A stretch of 12,590 nucleotides of DNA from positions 1-12,590 of the forward strand of contig JAGGSW010000006.1 in assembly GCA_021158895.1 (NCBI GenBank), in the 5' to 3' direction. Source of the stretch: Candidatus Odinarchaeota archaeon (GTDB taxonomy: Archaea; Asgardarchaeota; Baldrarchaeia; Baldrarchaeales; DXJG01). This document shows positions 5,850 to 12,590 of this stretch, piece by piece. The first letter of the stretch is position 1; the number at the start of each line of letters is the position of its first letter. Position numbers and translations under genes: made by a program. The notes under the pieces are model-generated. The model was not told the origin of the DNA. It saw only the letters and a program-made list of their open reading frames with translations, and did no database searches.

Positions 5850-6548
5850 ATGAGTAAAGATTTTACAAACCAGTTGCTAGAATTAGCACATTCACTCGGC
5901 GCAACTTTAGTTGGTGTTGCAGATTTAAAACTTTTAAGTACGCTTAAAACATATCCCTCAAATTTGATGGAAAATTTTAAGTACGCCATTTCAGTAGCTG
6001 TTCCGCTACCTAAAAAGGTTTTTGAGCTAATAACGGAGGAAAACCCGGGAGAATTATATGCACACGCCTATAGAACTGCAAATATGCTGCTTGATCAAAT
6101 AACTTTCCGTCTTGCTGAAAAAATAACTGAATACGGATATAACGCCCAACCAATACCCGCGTCCATGGTTATCGACGAGAAATTAGCAATGGGACATGTA
6201 TCACATAAAGCATTTGCAAGAGCTGCAGGCCTAGGCTGGATAGGTAAAAACATACTTTTAATAACGCCCGAATACGGTCCTCGGGTAAGGCTTGCAACGG
6301 TACTAACAGATATGCCTTTAAAACCTGGAAAACCCCTTGAAAACAGATGCGGAAAATGTACCAAGTGTATAGATGCATGCCCTGTAAGAGCGCTTAAACC
6401 ATCAAGCTTTAAGGATTATCCTGTAGATCGAAATGAAGTATTTGATGTTAAAAAATGTTATAGTAGACTGAAAGAACTCAGTAAACTACCAAATATTGGA
6501 GAACAGATCTGTGGCATATGCATTAAAGTTTGCCCTGTGGGTAAATAA
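5850..6548 (+). CDS. Short QueG-like Fe-S reductase
   Basis: Resembles epoxyqueuosine reductase (QueG), a cobalamin and Fe-S enzyme, but has only 232 residues against roughly 380 for bacterial QueG; the C-terminal repeat region is absent. It keeps the N-terminal core (VGVADLKLL; FKYAISVAVPLP), the conserved AFARAAGLGWIGKN segment at 121-134, and two 4Fe-4S motifs: C167, C170, C173 and C177 (CGKCTKCIDACP), and C221, C224 and C228 (CGICIKVCP), with C203 a possible further ligand. Archaea generally make archaeosine rather than queuosine, so a role in epoxyqueuosine reduction is doubtful; a different cobalamin- or Fe-S-dependent reduction is more likely. The ribosome binding site is weak (GGAT at 5841-5844). 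The gene faces the DUF362 gene, with a 32-bp gap holding a hairpin. Confidence 0.82.
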   Translation: MSKDFTNQLLELAHSLGATLVGVADLKLLSTLKTYPSNLMENFKYAISVAVPLPKKVFELITEENPGELYAHAYRTANMLLDQITFRLAEKITEYGYNAQPIPASMVIDEKLAMGHVSHKAFARAAGLGWIGKNILLITPEYGPRVRLATVLTDMPLKPGKPLENRCGKCTKCIDACPVRALKPSSFKDYPVDRNEVFDVKKCYSRLKELSKLPNIGEQICGICIKVCPVGK

Positions 6549-6557
6549 AGTAGCATA

Positions 6558-6580
6558 AATCTGACTTTTAAAGGCAGATT
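6558..6580. terminator. Bidirectional hairpin between convergent genes
   Basis: A 23-bp dyad with 6-bp outer arms AATCTG and CAGATT, one mismatched pair, and an inner CTTT/AAAG stem fills the gap between the QueG-like and DUF362 stop codons. Its place between convergent genes and its T- and A-rich centre fit a shared terminator. Confidence 0.5.
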
Positions 6581-7756
6581 CTACGTTTTCTTCATGTTTT
6601 CTTTTTGTGCTTCAGGAATCACCCATTCTAAAGCATATTCTCTACTTCCCAACCCAAGTTTCTCTGCAACTTCCAACTGTAAAACAGCAGAATTATGACC
6701 AAAAATCTTAGAGAACTTGTCAACTCCCGGTTTCATAGCGTCTTTCTCTTCAGCAGCACTTCCAGGAATACCTGGAGCTTGATTTACAAGATCGTATGAA
6801 GCTTTATCTACAGCAACCGGATCAAAAGAAGCCAAAATTCCCTGATCAGGCACTATAATCTGATCACTAAAAGGAGCACAGTCACAGTACGGTGTAACAT
6901 CAATTACAAAGTTAATATAAGCAAAATTATCCTTACCGAGATAACTTATAACTCCGAAAACATTATCAACAAATCTAATAGTACCTTCTTCACTACTTGT
7001 CCACTTAGGCCTAAGAACCCTAGGTTCGCATATGAGTCTAGAATAACAAAAACCACAGAAAATACACTTCTCAAAATCTATAACAGGCTTACCATTAACC
7101 ATCGTAACCGCCTTTACTGGGCAAACCTCTGCGCATCGAGCACAACCAGTACACTTAACGTCCTCACTTTCTTCAAGCTTTATTTTGCCATCTATATGAA
7201 CCAAACCCTTACTAGGCTTAGCAACAAGTCCAACACCTAAGTTTTTCAACGCGCCGCCGAAACCAGCCATGTCATGCCCCTTAAAATGGCTGGCAACGAT
7301 CATAAAATCTATTCCCCTGAGACCATTAGGTAAATACACTTTTGACAACCTATTACCCTTAATTTCAAAGGTAAAAAAGTCAAGACCCCACTGTCCATCC
7401 AAAATAAGAATATTAGCACCCAAAGACTGAGGAGTAAATCCGTTTCTCGCAGCAACATCCAAATATCCTGTGGCAGTAGCTCTTATACCCCAAACACCGC
7501 CGCCATAACCGTGTCCACAAGTTTCAACAACAACAGGCTTACCACCAAGTTCCTTAACTTTGTCGACAATTGCCCTAATGTACATCGGTCTAAGATGCCT
7601 AGTAGTCCCTAGACTTCCAAAATGCGTCTTTATTCCAACAACATCTCCCTTATCAATCTTCTTCTCCAACTCCAACTTATTCATTAAAAGTTCCAGTTTA
7701 TCAAGTAAATTATAGCCAAAACCACTTCTAATATCAGCAAAAAATACTCTTGACAT
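6581..7756 (-). CDS. DUF362 (COG2768-type) Fe-S protein
   Basis: A 391-residue cytosolic protein of the DUF362 family, fused to ferredoxin-type clusters as in COG2768. Family marks are GIKTHFGSLGTTRHLRP (41-57), ETCGHGYGG (78-86), HFKGHDMAGFGGALKNLGVG (157-176) and the C-terminal CDCAPFSDQIIVPDQGILAS (291-310). The Fe-S insertion has a normal 4Fe-4S motif, C202, C205, C208 and C212 (CTGCARCAEVCP), and a second with odd spacing, C231, C234, C237 and C243. The enzymatic role of the family is not known; electron transfer is a reasonable inference. I start it at ATG 7756, with GGGGAG six bases upstream. An in-frame ATG at 7819 would add 21 residues that match no family start. It lies downstream of the CCG-domain gene after a 126-bp gap, so it may be read from the operon, from its own promoter, or both. 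Confidence 0.88.
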   Translation of the reverse strand: MSRVFFADIRSGFGYNLLDKLELLMNKLELEKKIDKGDVVGIKTHFGSLGTTRHLRPMYIRAIVDKVKELGGKPVVVETCGHGYGGGVWGIRATATGYLDVAARNGFTPQSLGANILILDGQWGLDFFTFEIKGNRLSKVYLPNGLRGIDFMIVASHFKGHDMAGFGGALKNLGVGLVAKPSKGLVHIDGKIKLEESEDVKCTGCARCAEVCPVKAVTMVNGKPVIDFEKCIFCGFCYSRLICEPRVLRPKWTSSEEGTIRFVDNVFGVISYLGKDNFAYINFVIDVTPYCDCAPFSDQIIVPDQGILASFDPVAVDKASYDLVNQAPGIPGSAAEEKDAMKPGVDKFSKIFGHNSAVLQLEVAEKLGLGSREYALEWVIPEAQKENMKKT

Positions 7757-7775
7757 GACAAACTCCCCAATACTC

Positions 7776-7785
7776 CATATATAAC
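7776..7785 (-). promoter_or_regulatory. Candidate proximal TATA box for the DUF362 gene
   Basis: On the minus strand GTTATATATG is centred about 25 bp from the ATG at 7756, which would give a nearly leaderless transcript. The Shine-Dalgarno nearby argues instead for a leader, so this competes with the box at 7838-7846. Confidence 0.3.
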
Positions 7786-7837
7786 TACAAATGATCTTTC
7801 GCGACTTGTATGTGCACATTAAGTAACAGACTTGTTT

Positions 7838-7846
7838 CTATAAACC
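7838..7846 (-). promoter_or_regulatory. Candidate distal TATA box for the DUF362 gene
   Basis: On the minus strand GTTTATAG would start transcription near 7814, with a leader of about 58 nt that includes the Shine-Dalgarno. A 10-bp palindrome ATGTGCACAT (7810-7819) lies at that start, but a palindrome of this length is expected by chance several times in this window. Confidence 0.35.
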
Positions 7847-7882
7847 TTATGATTTACGTAATTAACAGATCCGATACACGGT

Positions 7883-9508
7883 TTAAATTAACCCTGCTTC
7901 CCTGGCAAACTCTCCGTAACCCATTTTCATAAGTTCCTTGGTACTTCTATGAAGAATAACATCAATATACTCTTCGTCCGTTGGCTCGTTGAAAAAGTTT
8001 CCAAATAACTCTGCATATTCACTTCTCTCTTTGCATTCAACAAGTTTTTCAGCTGCAGGTTCAGAAATAATTATGGTCACATCTGGATTATCTGCAACTC
8101 CTTTAGAAATTTTAATCTTAGGCTTTTCTCCACTTTCAAGTACAGTCACATAAAATTTCAACTTGGGTTCTTGGGTTTTCCAATCAACAATTTCGTAATT
8201 AAACTTACAACCCATTCTTAATCCCTTAAATATTTCAACATGCTCATTCAAATAGTCCATAAGTTTCATACCAGGGGTTACTTCCACAACTTCTACAACT
8301 TTAGGCGCAACTTCCACAACTTCGCCAACATAAGTTTCAGCTAGCAGCTCTGCCACATCTAAAATCCTTATTCCATTATTTGCTGCTTGTTTTAAATTCA
8401 ATTTACAGAATGGGCAGGCAGACAAAAGTATCTTTGCGCCAGTCTCTAAAGCTTCACTTATCCTATTCCTAGCCACTTTTAATGCGAGATCTGGAAAAGT
8501 ACTTTTAACACCACCCCCAGCACCGCAACAGTGGGCAAAATTCTTTATAGTTTCCATTTCAACAAGCGTTAGACCATTAACCAAACGTATAATATTTCTA
8601 GGCGCTTCATACACATTTAGATGCCTACCCAAGTGACATGGATCATGATAGGTAACCACTTCACTTTTCTTTGCTTCAAATGCAACATTTTTATCCTTTA
8701 GGTAGTTGTCCAAGAATTCAACTAAATGAAGGGTCTCAAACCCTAATTCTCTACCAAGAATTTCAGGATAATCTTTCTTAAATGTTCTATAACAACCAGG
8801 ACAGGTGAAAATAACGGTCTTTACACCCATTTCATTAAACCTCTTAACAAGCCTCTCGGCTTGACTTCTAGCTTCATCAACGTAACCATATCTCAACAAT
8901 ATTGATCCGCAACACGTCTCATCTCTTAGCACTGTAAATTCTACTCCAAGCTGCTTCAATAACTTCACAGCAGCTAAAGCTATTTCCTTGGTTCTATAGG
9001 ATGAAGTACACCCAATAAAATACGCGATTTCAGCTTTTTCAGGTATATTTGAAAGTTCATCTCCAAGAAAGCTCAATCTTTCTTCTTTAGGTTCTCCATA
9101 AGGATTGTCTAACTTCTTAATGTTTTCTAAAATTGAAAGATGTTTTTCTATTCTAAATCCCTGGGAAACCAAGTCACGTCTTAAAGCTTCCATTATAGAT
9201 GGTGTATCAATTCCGCCTTCAACCGCTAAACATGTTTCTCTACAAGCTCCACATGTAGTACACGTATAAGCCCACTCCAAAATCTCATCATTTACCTCTA
9301 ATTTACCGTTCAAAAGGTTTTTGATAATAATTATCCTGCCACGAGCATCATATGCCTCATAGCCAAGTACATTCTTAACTGCACAAGGATGTGAGAGTGG
9401 AGACTTAGAAGTGGCAATTTTAACCGCTAAGCTACAGTCACCACATTTTCCACAAAGATACAGAAATTCTTCAAACTTCTTAACATTGGAAAACTCTACC
9501 CTCGCCAT
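7883..9508 (-). CDS. CCG-domain Fe-S oxidoreductase with SCP2-like C terminus
   Basis: Electron-transfer protein of the GlcF/LutA/HdrD type, 541 residues. The N terminus has two cysteine clusters: C19, C22, C25 and C42 (CGKCGDC), and C83, C86, C89 and C93 (CTTCGACRETC), likely two 4Fe-4S centres. Two cysteine-rich CCG domains follow. The first uses C167, CCG at C199-C200 and CPGC at C236-C239. The second uses HDPCHLGR (C291), HCCGAGGG (C327-C328) and CPFC (C365-C368). These bind the active-site Fe-S cluster in HdrB/HdrD relatives. A Val/Glu/Pro linker (395-412) leads to about 130 residues containing DNPDVTIIISEPAAEKL, which looks like an SCP2 lipid-binding fold; that part is unusual for the family. 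ATG 9508 has GAGGG seven bases upstream. It starts 11 bp after the FAD-enzyme gene, so the two probably form one complex, as GlcD and GlcF do. Confidence 0.88.
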   Translation of the reverse strand: MARVEFSNVKKFEEFLYLCGKCGDCSLAVKIATSKSPLSHPCAVKNVLGYEAYDARGRIIIIKNLLNGKLEVNDEILEWAYTCTTCGACRETCLAVEGGIDTPSIMEALRRDLVSQGFRIEKHLSILENIKKLDNPYGEPKEERLSFLGDELSNIPEKAEIAYFIGCTSSYRTKEIALAAVKLLKQLGVEFTVLRDETCCGSILLRYGYVDEARSQAERLVKRFNEMGVKTVIFTCPGCYRTFKKDYPEILGRELGFETLHLVEFLDNYLKDKNVAFEAKKSEVVTYHDPCHLGRHLNVYEAPRNIIRLVNGLTLVEMETIKNFAHCCGAGGGVKSTFPDLALKVARNRISEALETGAKILLSACPFCKLNLKQAANNGIRILDVAELLAETYVGEVVEVAPKVVEVVEVTPGMKLMDYLNEHVEIFKGLRMGCKFNYEIVDWKTQEPKLKFYVTVLESGEKPKIKISKGVADNPDVTIIISEPAAEKLVECKERSEYAELFGNFFNEPTDEEYIDVILHRSTKELMKMGYGEFAREAGLI

Positions 9509-9519
9509 TTTACATCCCT

Positions 9520-10932
9520 CTATAACCCAAATACTAATGGATGAAGAATATTGTTTGGATCCAACGTTCTCTTTATCTTCTTCAAAAGATCAAAGAACCC
9601 GTAATGAACGCGGGGCAAAACATATTCTTCCCAGAGGAGACCGGCCCAATACGGTACACCACCAGTTTCAATGATCACCTTACGAAGATCAGACCACGTT
9701 TTCTCCAAAATATGTTTTTTCTCCGGGTTCTTTAGAAAGAGTGTTATCCAACCAGTGCAATGACACCTATCAATACCGAGGGCACTTGCAACCCAAGTTA
9801 TCTCTGGATCCTTGTCAACTCCATATTTTTTGAAAATTTCATGGGCTTTCCTAACTAGTTCAGGAAACATTGTAATAGGCCTTAAATGACATGTATTGTA
9901 CCAGTATCCCTCTTCAAACAATGGTTGGACTACGTTAAACATTTCACCCCAATGAAGCCTAGAGAAGAAAGTTCCAATAAAGAATCCACCACATTCCCGA
10001 ACAATTCTCTCTACAAGTTTCTTCTTCGCCTCAGCAATTTCCTCACTAGCCTCTTCTATAATAACAGCAAGAACAGACTCAACCTCTGGATATTTCTCTG
10101 CCAATTGGAGGGCATAGCTCGAAACAGTGTGCCTATCAGCCATTAAAACAAGTTCCTCAGCAAGCTTCCTCTTTTGAATCTCGTACATAGCCTTAGAAGC
10201 CGCCTCAACACTATTAAAACCAAAGTCGCCAAAAACTCTACCTTCGGGAAGTGGATAAATCTTAAGAGTTGCTTCGGTTTTTACGCCTAAAATCCCGTGA
10301 TCACCTATGAAAAGACCTGTAAGATCATTAAATGTGGCGTATCTAGCAAATTTTTTAGCTAAAGGATTCCATCCACTTCCAGTCCTCAAAATTTCACCAG
10401 TTGGCAAGACAACTTCCAAACTGACTACACTATCACCGCTACTACCCCATTTAGCACTACCACAACCCACACTATTAGAAGATAAAGATCCACCAACTGT
10501 ACCAGCGTTTCCTCCAAAGGGCCCTCTAAACCCTACTTTATAACCCAATTTACTCAATTTATAAATTAGCTCAGCCCATCTTAAACCAGCTTGGACAGTA
10601 ACAGTTTGAGAATCTTCATCAACTTCAACAATGTTATCCATTCGTGTGAGATCTAAAACAATAGCATTAGGCACACGAGGTAAACAGGCGCCACAAATAC
10701 CGCTTCGGCCACCGGCAGGAACCACAGGTACCAAATATTCATTAGCCAACCTCAATATTTGGGAAACCTCTAAAGTCTCCGCTGGGCGAACAATTAAACC
10801 GGGTATCCTGGCATGAAAAGGCGAAGCATCCTCACTATAACTTAACCTTATTATTTTACTTAAACTAACATTTTCAGATCCGACAATACTTTCTATTTCC
10901 TCAACAATAGGTTCTATTGTGCCTTCACTCAT
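9520..10932 (-). CDS. FAD-binding oxidoreductase, GlcD/D-lactate dehydrogenase-like
   Basis: Flavoenzyme of the VAO/PCMH fold (FAD_binding_4 plus FAD-oxidase C domain), 470 residues from ATG 10932. FAD-binding marks are IVRPAETLEVSQILRLANE (47-65), PAGGRSG (72-78), GTVGGSLSSNSVGCGSAKWG (144-163) and GDHGILGVKTEATLKIYPLP. The C terminus LDPNNILHP is typical of GlcD and D-lactate dehydrogenases. Family members oxidise 2-hydroxyacids and pass electrons to a partner Fe-S protein, here probably the next gene. The metal-binding HxGDGNxH of 2-hydroxyacid dehydrogenases is not found; its place seems taken by GIDRCHCTGW (386-395), so the substrate may differ. An in-frame GTG at 10941 overlaps the Shine-Dalgarno GGGTG, which stands six bases before ATG 10932, so I use the ATG. 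The gap to the upstream aldehyde dehydrogenase gene is 13 bp. Confidence 0.9.
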   Translation of the reverse strand: MSEGTIEPIVEEIESIVGSENVSLSKIIRLSYSEDASPFHARIPGLIVRPAETLEVSQILRLANEYLVPVVPAGGRSGICGACLPRVPNAIVLDLTRMDNIVEVDEDSQTVTVQAGLRWAELIYKLSKLGYKVGFRGPFGGNAGTVGGSLSSNSVGCGSAKWGSSGDSVVSLEVVLPTGEILRTGSGWNPLAKKFARYATFNDLTGLFIGDHGILGVKTEATLKIYPLPEGRVFGDFGFNSVEAASKAMYEIQKRKLAEELVLMADRHTVSSYALQLAEKYPEVESVLAVIIEEASEEIAEAKKKLVERIVRECGGFFIGTFFSRLHWGEMFNVVQPLFEEGYWYNTCHLRPITMFPELVRKAHEIFKKYGVDKDPEITWVASALGIDRCHCTGWITLFLKNPEKKHILEKTWSDLRKVIIETGGVPYWAGLLWEEYVLPRVHYGFFDLLKKIKRTLDPNNILHPLVFGL

Positions 10933-10945
10933 TTTAAACACCCAT

Positions 10946-12388
10946 TTAAGCTATGTGAACATATTTTTTGTTAGTAAGATGTAAAACCATATATTCAGCT
11001 CCACCTATTCCTGAATCTTTAATTCCGCCAAACATCATACTTACATCAAAATACTGTGGATCCTCATTAATTATTACAGAACTAACCTCTAATCGCTTAG
11101 CTACCTCCATGGCAACATTCATATCACCGGAGTAAACACCTGCCCTTAACCCATACTTACAATCATTAGCAAGTCTAATAGCTTCCTCGACGGTTGAAAA
11201 CTCAACAATACTCCTTACAGGTCCAAAAGCCTCCTCACGCCACAAAAAAGGCTTCTCTTCTTCCTTTTTGCCCAAAATAAGACTCTTATCAAATTTTATA
11301 AGGGTTGGGGTAAAGAAGGGGTCTTCTCTTTTACCTTCAATTATTTTTTCTCCTCCACGTTTTTCAGCATCCTTAACCATAAAATCAATTATATTGAGCG
11401 CGGTTGGAGAACCAATCGGACCTATATCAGTTTTATCATCAAGAGGGTTACCAACTACCAATTTACTAACTTCGTCTTTAAGAACCTCAATAAATTCTTT
11501 CGAAACATCTTCGTGAACAATAATCCTCTTAAACGAAATACACTGCTGTCCAGCGTTAGTAAATGCGCCTCTAACAATCTTTTTTGCAGCATCCTCGACA
11601 TCTACATCAGACATAACAATTCCCGCATCGTTACCAGCCATCTCTAAAACAATTTTCTTCAACTTCCCTTGAATGAAGGTAGCACCGTAGAAGCTAGTCT
11701 TTGTGGATTCCAAATACTTACCAAACTGTATAAGCAAATCTTTACCGGTAGCAGTACTACCGTACAGAACAACAGCATCAATAAGAGGATTTGAAATAAA
11801 CTCTTTCGCAGCTGTTACTCCATCTAAAATACCGATCTCAACTGGTATAGAATCATCCACTTCCTTAACGAGTTCTCTAAGTTTAAGAGCAACCAAGGGA
11901 GTTTTTGTTGAAGGTTTAAGAATCACGCTGTTTCCAGATATTAAGGAAGTGCCCATCACATAGCTTGTAAGAAAAAGAGGGGCATTCCTAGGAGTTATAC
12001 CTCCAACAACACCCACAGGTTCATAAATAACTTTACCTCTACCCTTAAAACTCTCAACATCTTTTTCACGAATTAAATCAGCATAGTAATCAATAACCAA
12101 CATAGCTTGCGTAACTGTTCTTAACACAATTCTCCCATACTTTAATGGAATACCACCTTCCCTAGCTAAAATCTCCAAGACTTCTCTGCTTCTCCTACGT
12201 ACTAATCTCCCAAGAGTTCTAAAAAACTCTATACGTTCTTCAAAACTTTTATTTGAAATATTTTTTTGCTCATCGCAGGCCTTTCTAATTTTTTTCCGTA
12301 AATCCTCTATGGAATCAATATCTAGTTCAGCAATAACTTCGCCAGTATATTTATCAGTAACTTTCAGCTTTTTCTTTTCAAACGTCAA
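10946..12388 (-). CDS. Aldehyde dehydrogenase family protein
   Basis: NAD(P)-dependent aldehyde dehydrogenase, 480 residues, normal length. Active-site residues are visible: N135 in TPRNAPLF, K158 in LKPS, the dinucleotide loop YGSTATG (209-215), general base E249 in LEMAGND, nucleophile C283 in NAGQQCIS, and E386 in EEAFGPV. The LEMAGND motif departs from the usual LELGGK, and about 14 extra residues seem to lie between YGSTATG and E249. The start is TTG, preceded by GAGGGG five bases upstream. A TGA stands in frame just before it and no ATG occurs until codon 96, so TTG is the only good choice. It is the first gene of the minus-strand redox operon. With a GlcD-like enzyme next, it may turn an aldehyde such as glycolaldehyde or lactaldehyde into the acid oxidised by the next enzyme; this is inference. 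Confidence 0.92.
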   Translation of the reverse strand: MTFEKKKLKVTDKYTGEVIAELDIDSIEDLRKKIRKACDEQKNISNKSFEERIEFFRTLGRLVRRRSREVLEILAREGGIPLKYGRIVLRTVTQAMLVIDYYADLIREKDVESFKGRGKVIYEPVGVVGGITPRNAPLFLTSYVMGTSLISGNSVILKPSTKTPLVALKLRELVKEVDDSIPVEIGILDGVTAAKEFISNPLIDAVVLYGSTATGKDLLIQFGKYLESTKTSFYGATFIQGKLKKIVLEMAGNDAGIVMSDVDVEDAAKKIVRGAFTNAGQQCISFKRIIVHEDVSKEFIEVLKDEVSKLVVGNPLDDKTDIGPIGSPTALNIIDFMVKDAEKRGGEKIIEGKREDPFFTPTLIKFDKSLILGKKEEEKPFLWREEAFGPVRSIVEFSTVEEAIRLANDCKYGLRAGVYSGDMNVAMEVAKRLEVSSVIINEDPQYFDVSMMFGGIKDSGIGGAEYMVLHLTNKKYVHIA

Positions 12389-12415
12389 AGCTACCCCTCA
12401 CATGGACTACTTTCT

Positions 12416-12435
12416 GTTGTCTCAGCTGACTCAAC
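12416..12435. promoter_or_regulatory. Imperfect 20-bp palindrome at the redox-operon start
   Basis: GTTGTCTCAGCTGACTCAAC pairs in 8 of 10 positions per arm, with a perfect TCAGCTGA core and GTTG/CAAC ends. It covers the transcription start predicted from the TATA box at 12454-12465. A repressor bound there would block the operon. Confidence 0.4.
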
Positions 12436-12453
12436 TAGGATTTAAACACTCAT

Positions 12454-12465
12454 CTTATATATTTT
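12454..12465 (-). promoter_or_regulatory. Candidate TATA box of the redox operon
   Basis: On the minus strand AAAATATATAAG is a good archaeal TATA match. It would start transcription near 12432 and leave a leader of about 43 nt before the TTG at 12388. A weaker alternative, GTTTAAATCC, lies at 12438-12447. Confidence 0.5.
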
Positions 12466-12530
12466 AGCATTTAAATTTTGCACCTATATTCTACTTAAAG
12501 ACGAACAACAACACCTGCATTGAGGTTGAA

Positions 12531-12540
12531 TTACATATAA
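12531..12540 (+). promoter_or_regulatory. Possible plus-strand TATA box near the window end
   Basis: TACATATAAA could drive a plus-strand gene starting near the ATG at 12582, but only three codons of that frame are in the window. The ATG at 12541 reaches a stop after 12 codons. Nothing else is visible in 12480-12590. Confidence 0.25.
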
Positions 12541-12590
12541 ATGTCTCTTACGCTGAAATTTTCGACTAAACTAATTTAACGATGCTAGGC

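Noticed and set aside
7757..7819. 21-residue N-terminal extension of the DUF362 protein
   Set aside because: The ATG at 7756 has a well-placed GGGGAG and the family start fits there. The extension crosses the promoter-like region and looks unlike coding sequence.
7810..7819. 10-bp palindrome ATGTGCACAT as an operator
   Set aside because: A perfect palindrome of this length is expected by chance several times in a window this long; not enough alone.

Overview
The window looks like archaeal chromosome. It is AT-rich and densely coded. It carries an archaemetzincin, a COG2768-type Fe-S protein, and a heterodisulfide-reductase-D-like CCG-domain protein. Several genes are preceded by Shine-Dalgarno motifs of the GGTGA/GGAGG type, and TATA-like boxes lie about 26 bp upstream of plausible transcription starts. 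GTG and TTG starts occur. The lineage cannot be fixed from the sequence alone. There is no rRNA, tRNA, insertion sequence, CRISPR array or phage gene, and no gene-free stretch longer than about 200 bp.

Layout. (i) 7-1959, plus strand: an extended SDR epimerase/dehydratase, an unrecognised Trp-rich 81-residue protein, and a YkgJ-like CxxCxxCC cysteine-cluster protein whose start codon sits inside a perfect 18-bp palindrome. (ii) 1909-4738, minus strand: a tight three-gene operon. It encodes a SNAP/TPR-like helical protein with a beta-sandwich and coiled coil, then archaemetzincin (GTG start immediately after the upstream stop codon), then a two-helix membrane protein of unknown function. The last gene overlaps the convergent cysteine-cluster gene by 51 bp. 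(iii) 4849-6548, plus strand: an HD-domain phosphohydrolase divergent from the operon, with a 17-bp dyad just before its Shine-Dalgarno, then a short QueG-like Fe-S protein. (iv) 6581-12388, minus strand: a redox operon read as aldehyde dehydrogenase, FAD-binding GlcD/D-lactate-dehydrogenase-like oxidoreductase, CCG-domain Fe-S protein (GlcF/HdrD/LutA type) with an SCP2-like C-terminal extension, and a DUF362/COG2768 ferredoxin-like protein. A candidate promoter and a palindromic operator candidate precede it.

How the genes may work together. The redox operon is the most coherent unit. By analogy with known families, the aldehyde dehydrogenase could make a carboxylate (possibly a 2-hydroxyacid such as glycolate or lactate), the FAD enzyme could oxidise it, and the Fe-S proteins could carry off the electrons. 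The FAD enzyme lacks the usual HxGDGNxH motif, so its substrate is open. The archaemetzincin operon looks like a second, less understood module: a soluble metalloprotease made together with a scaffold-like protein and a membrane protein.
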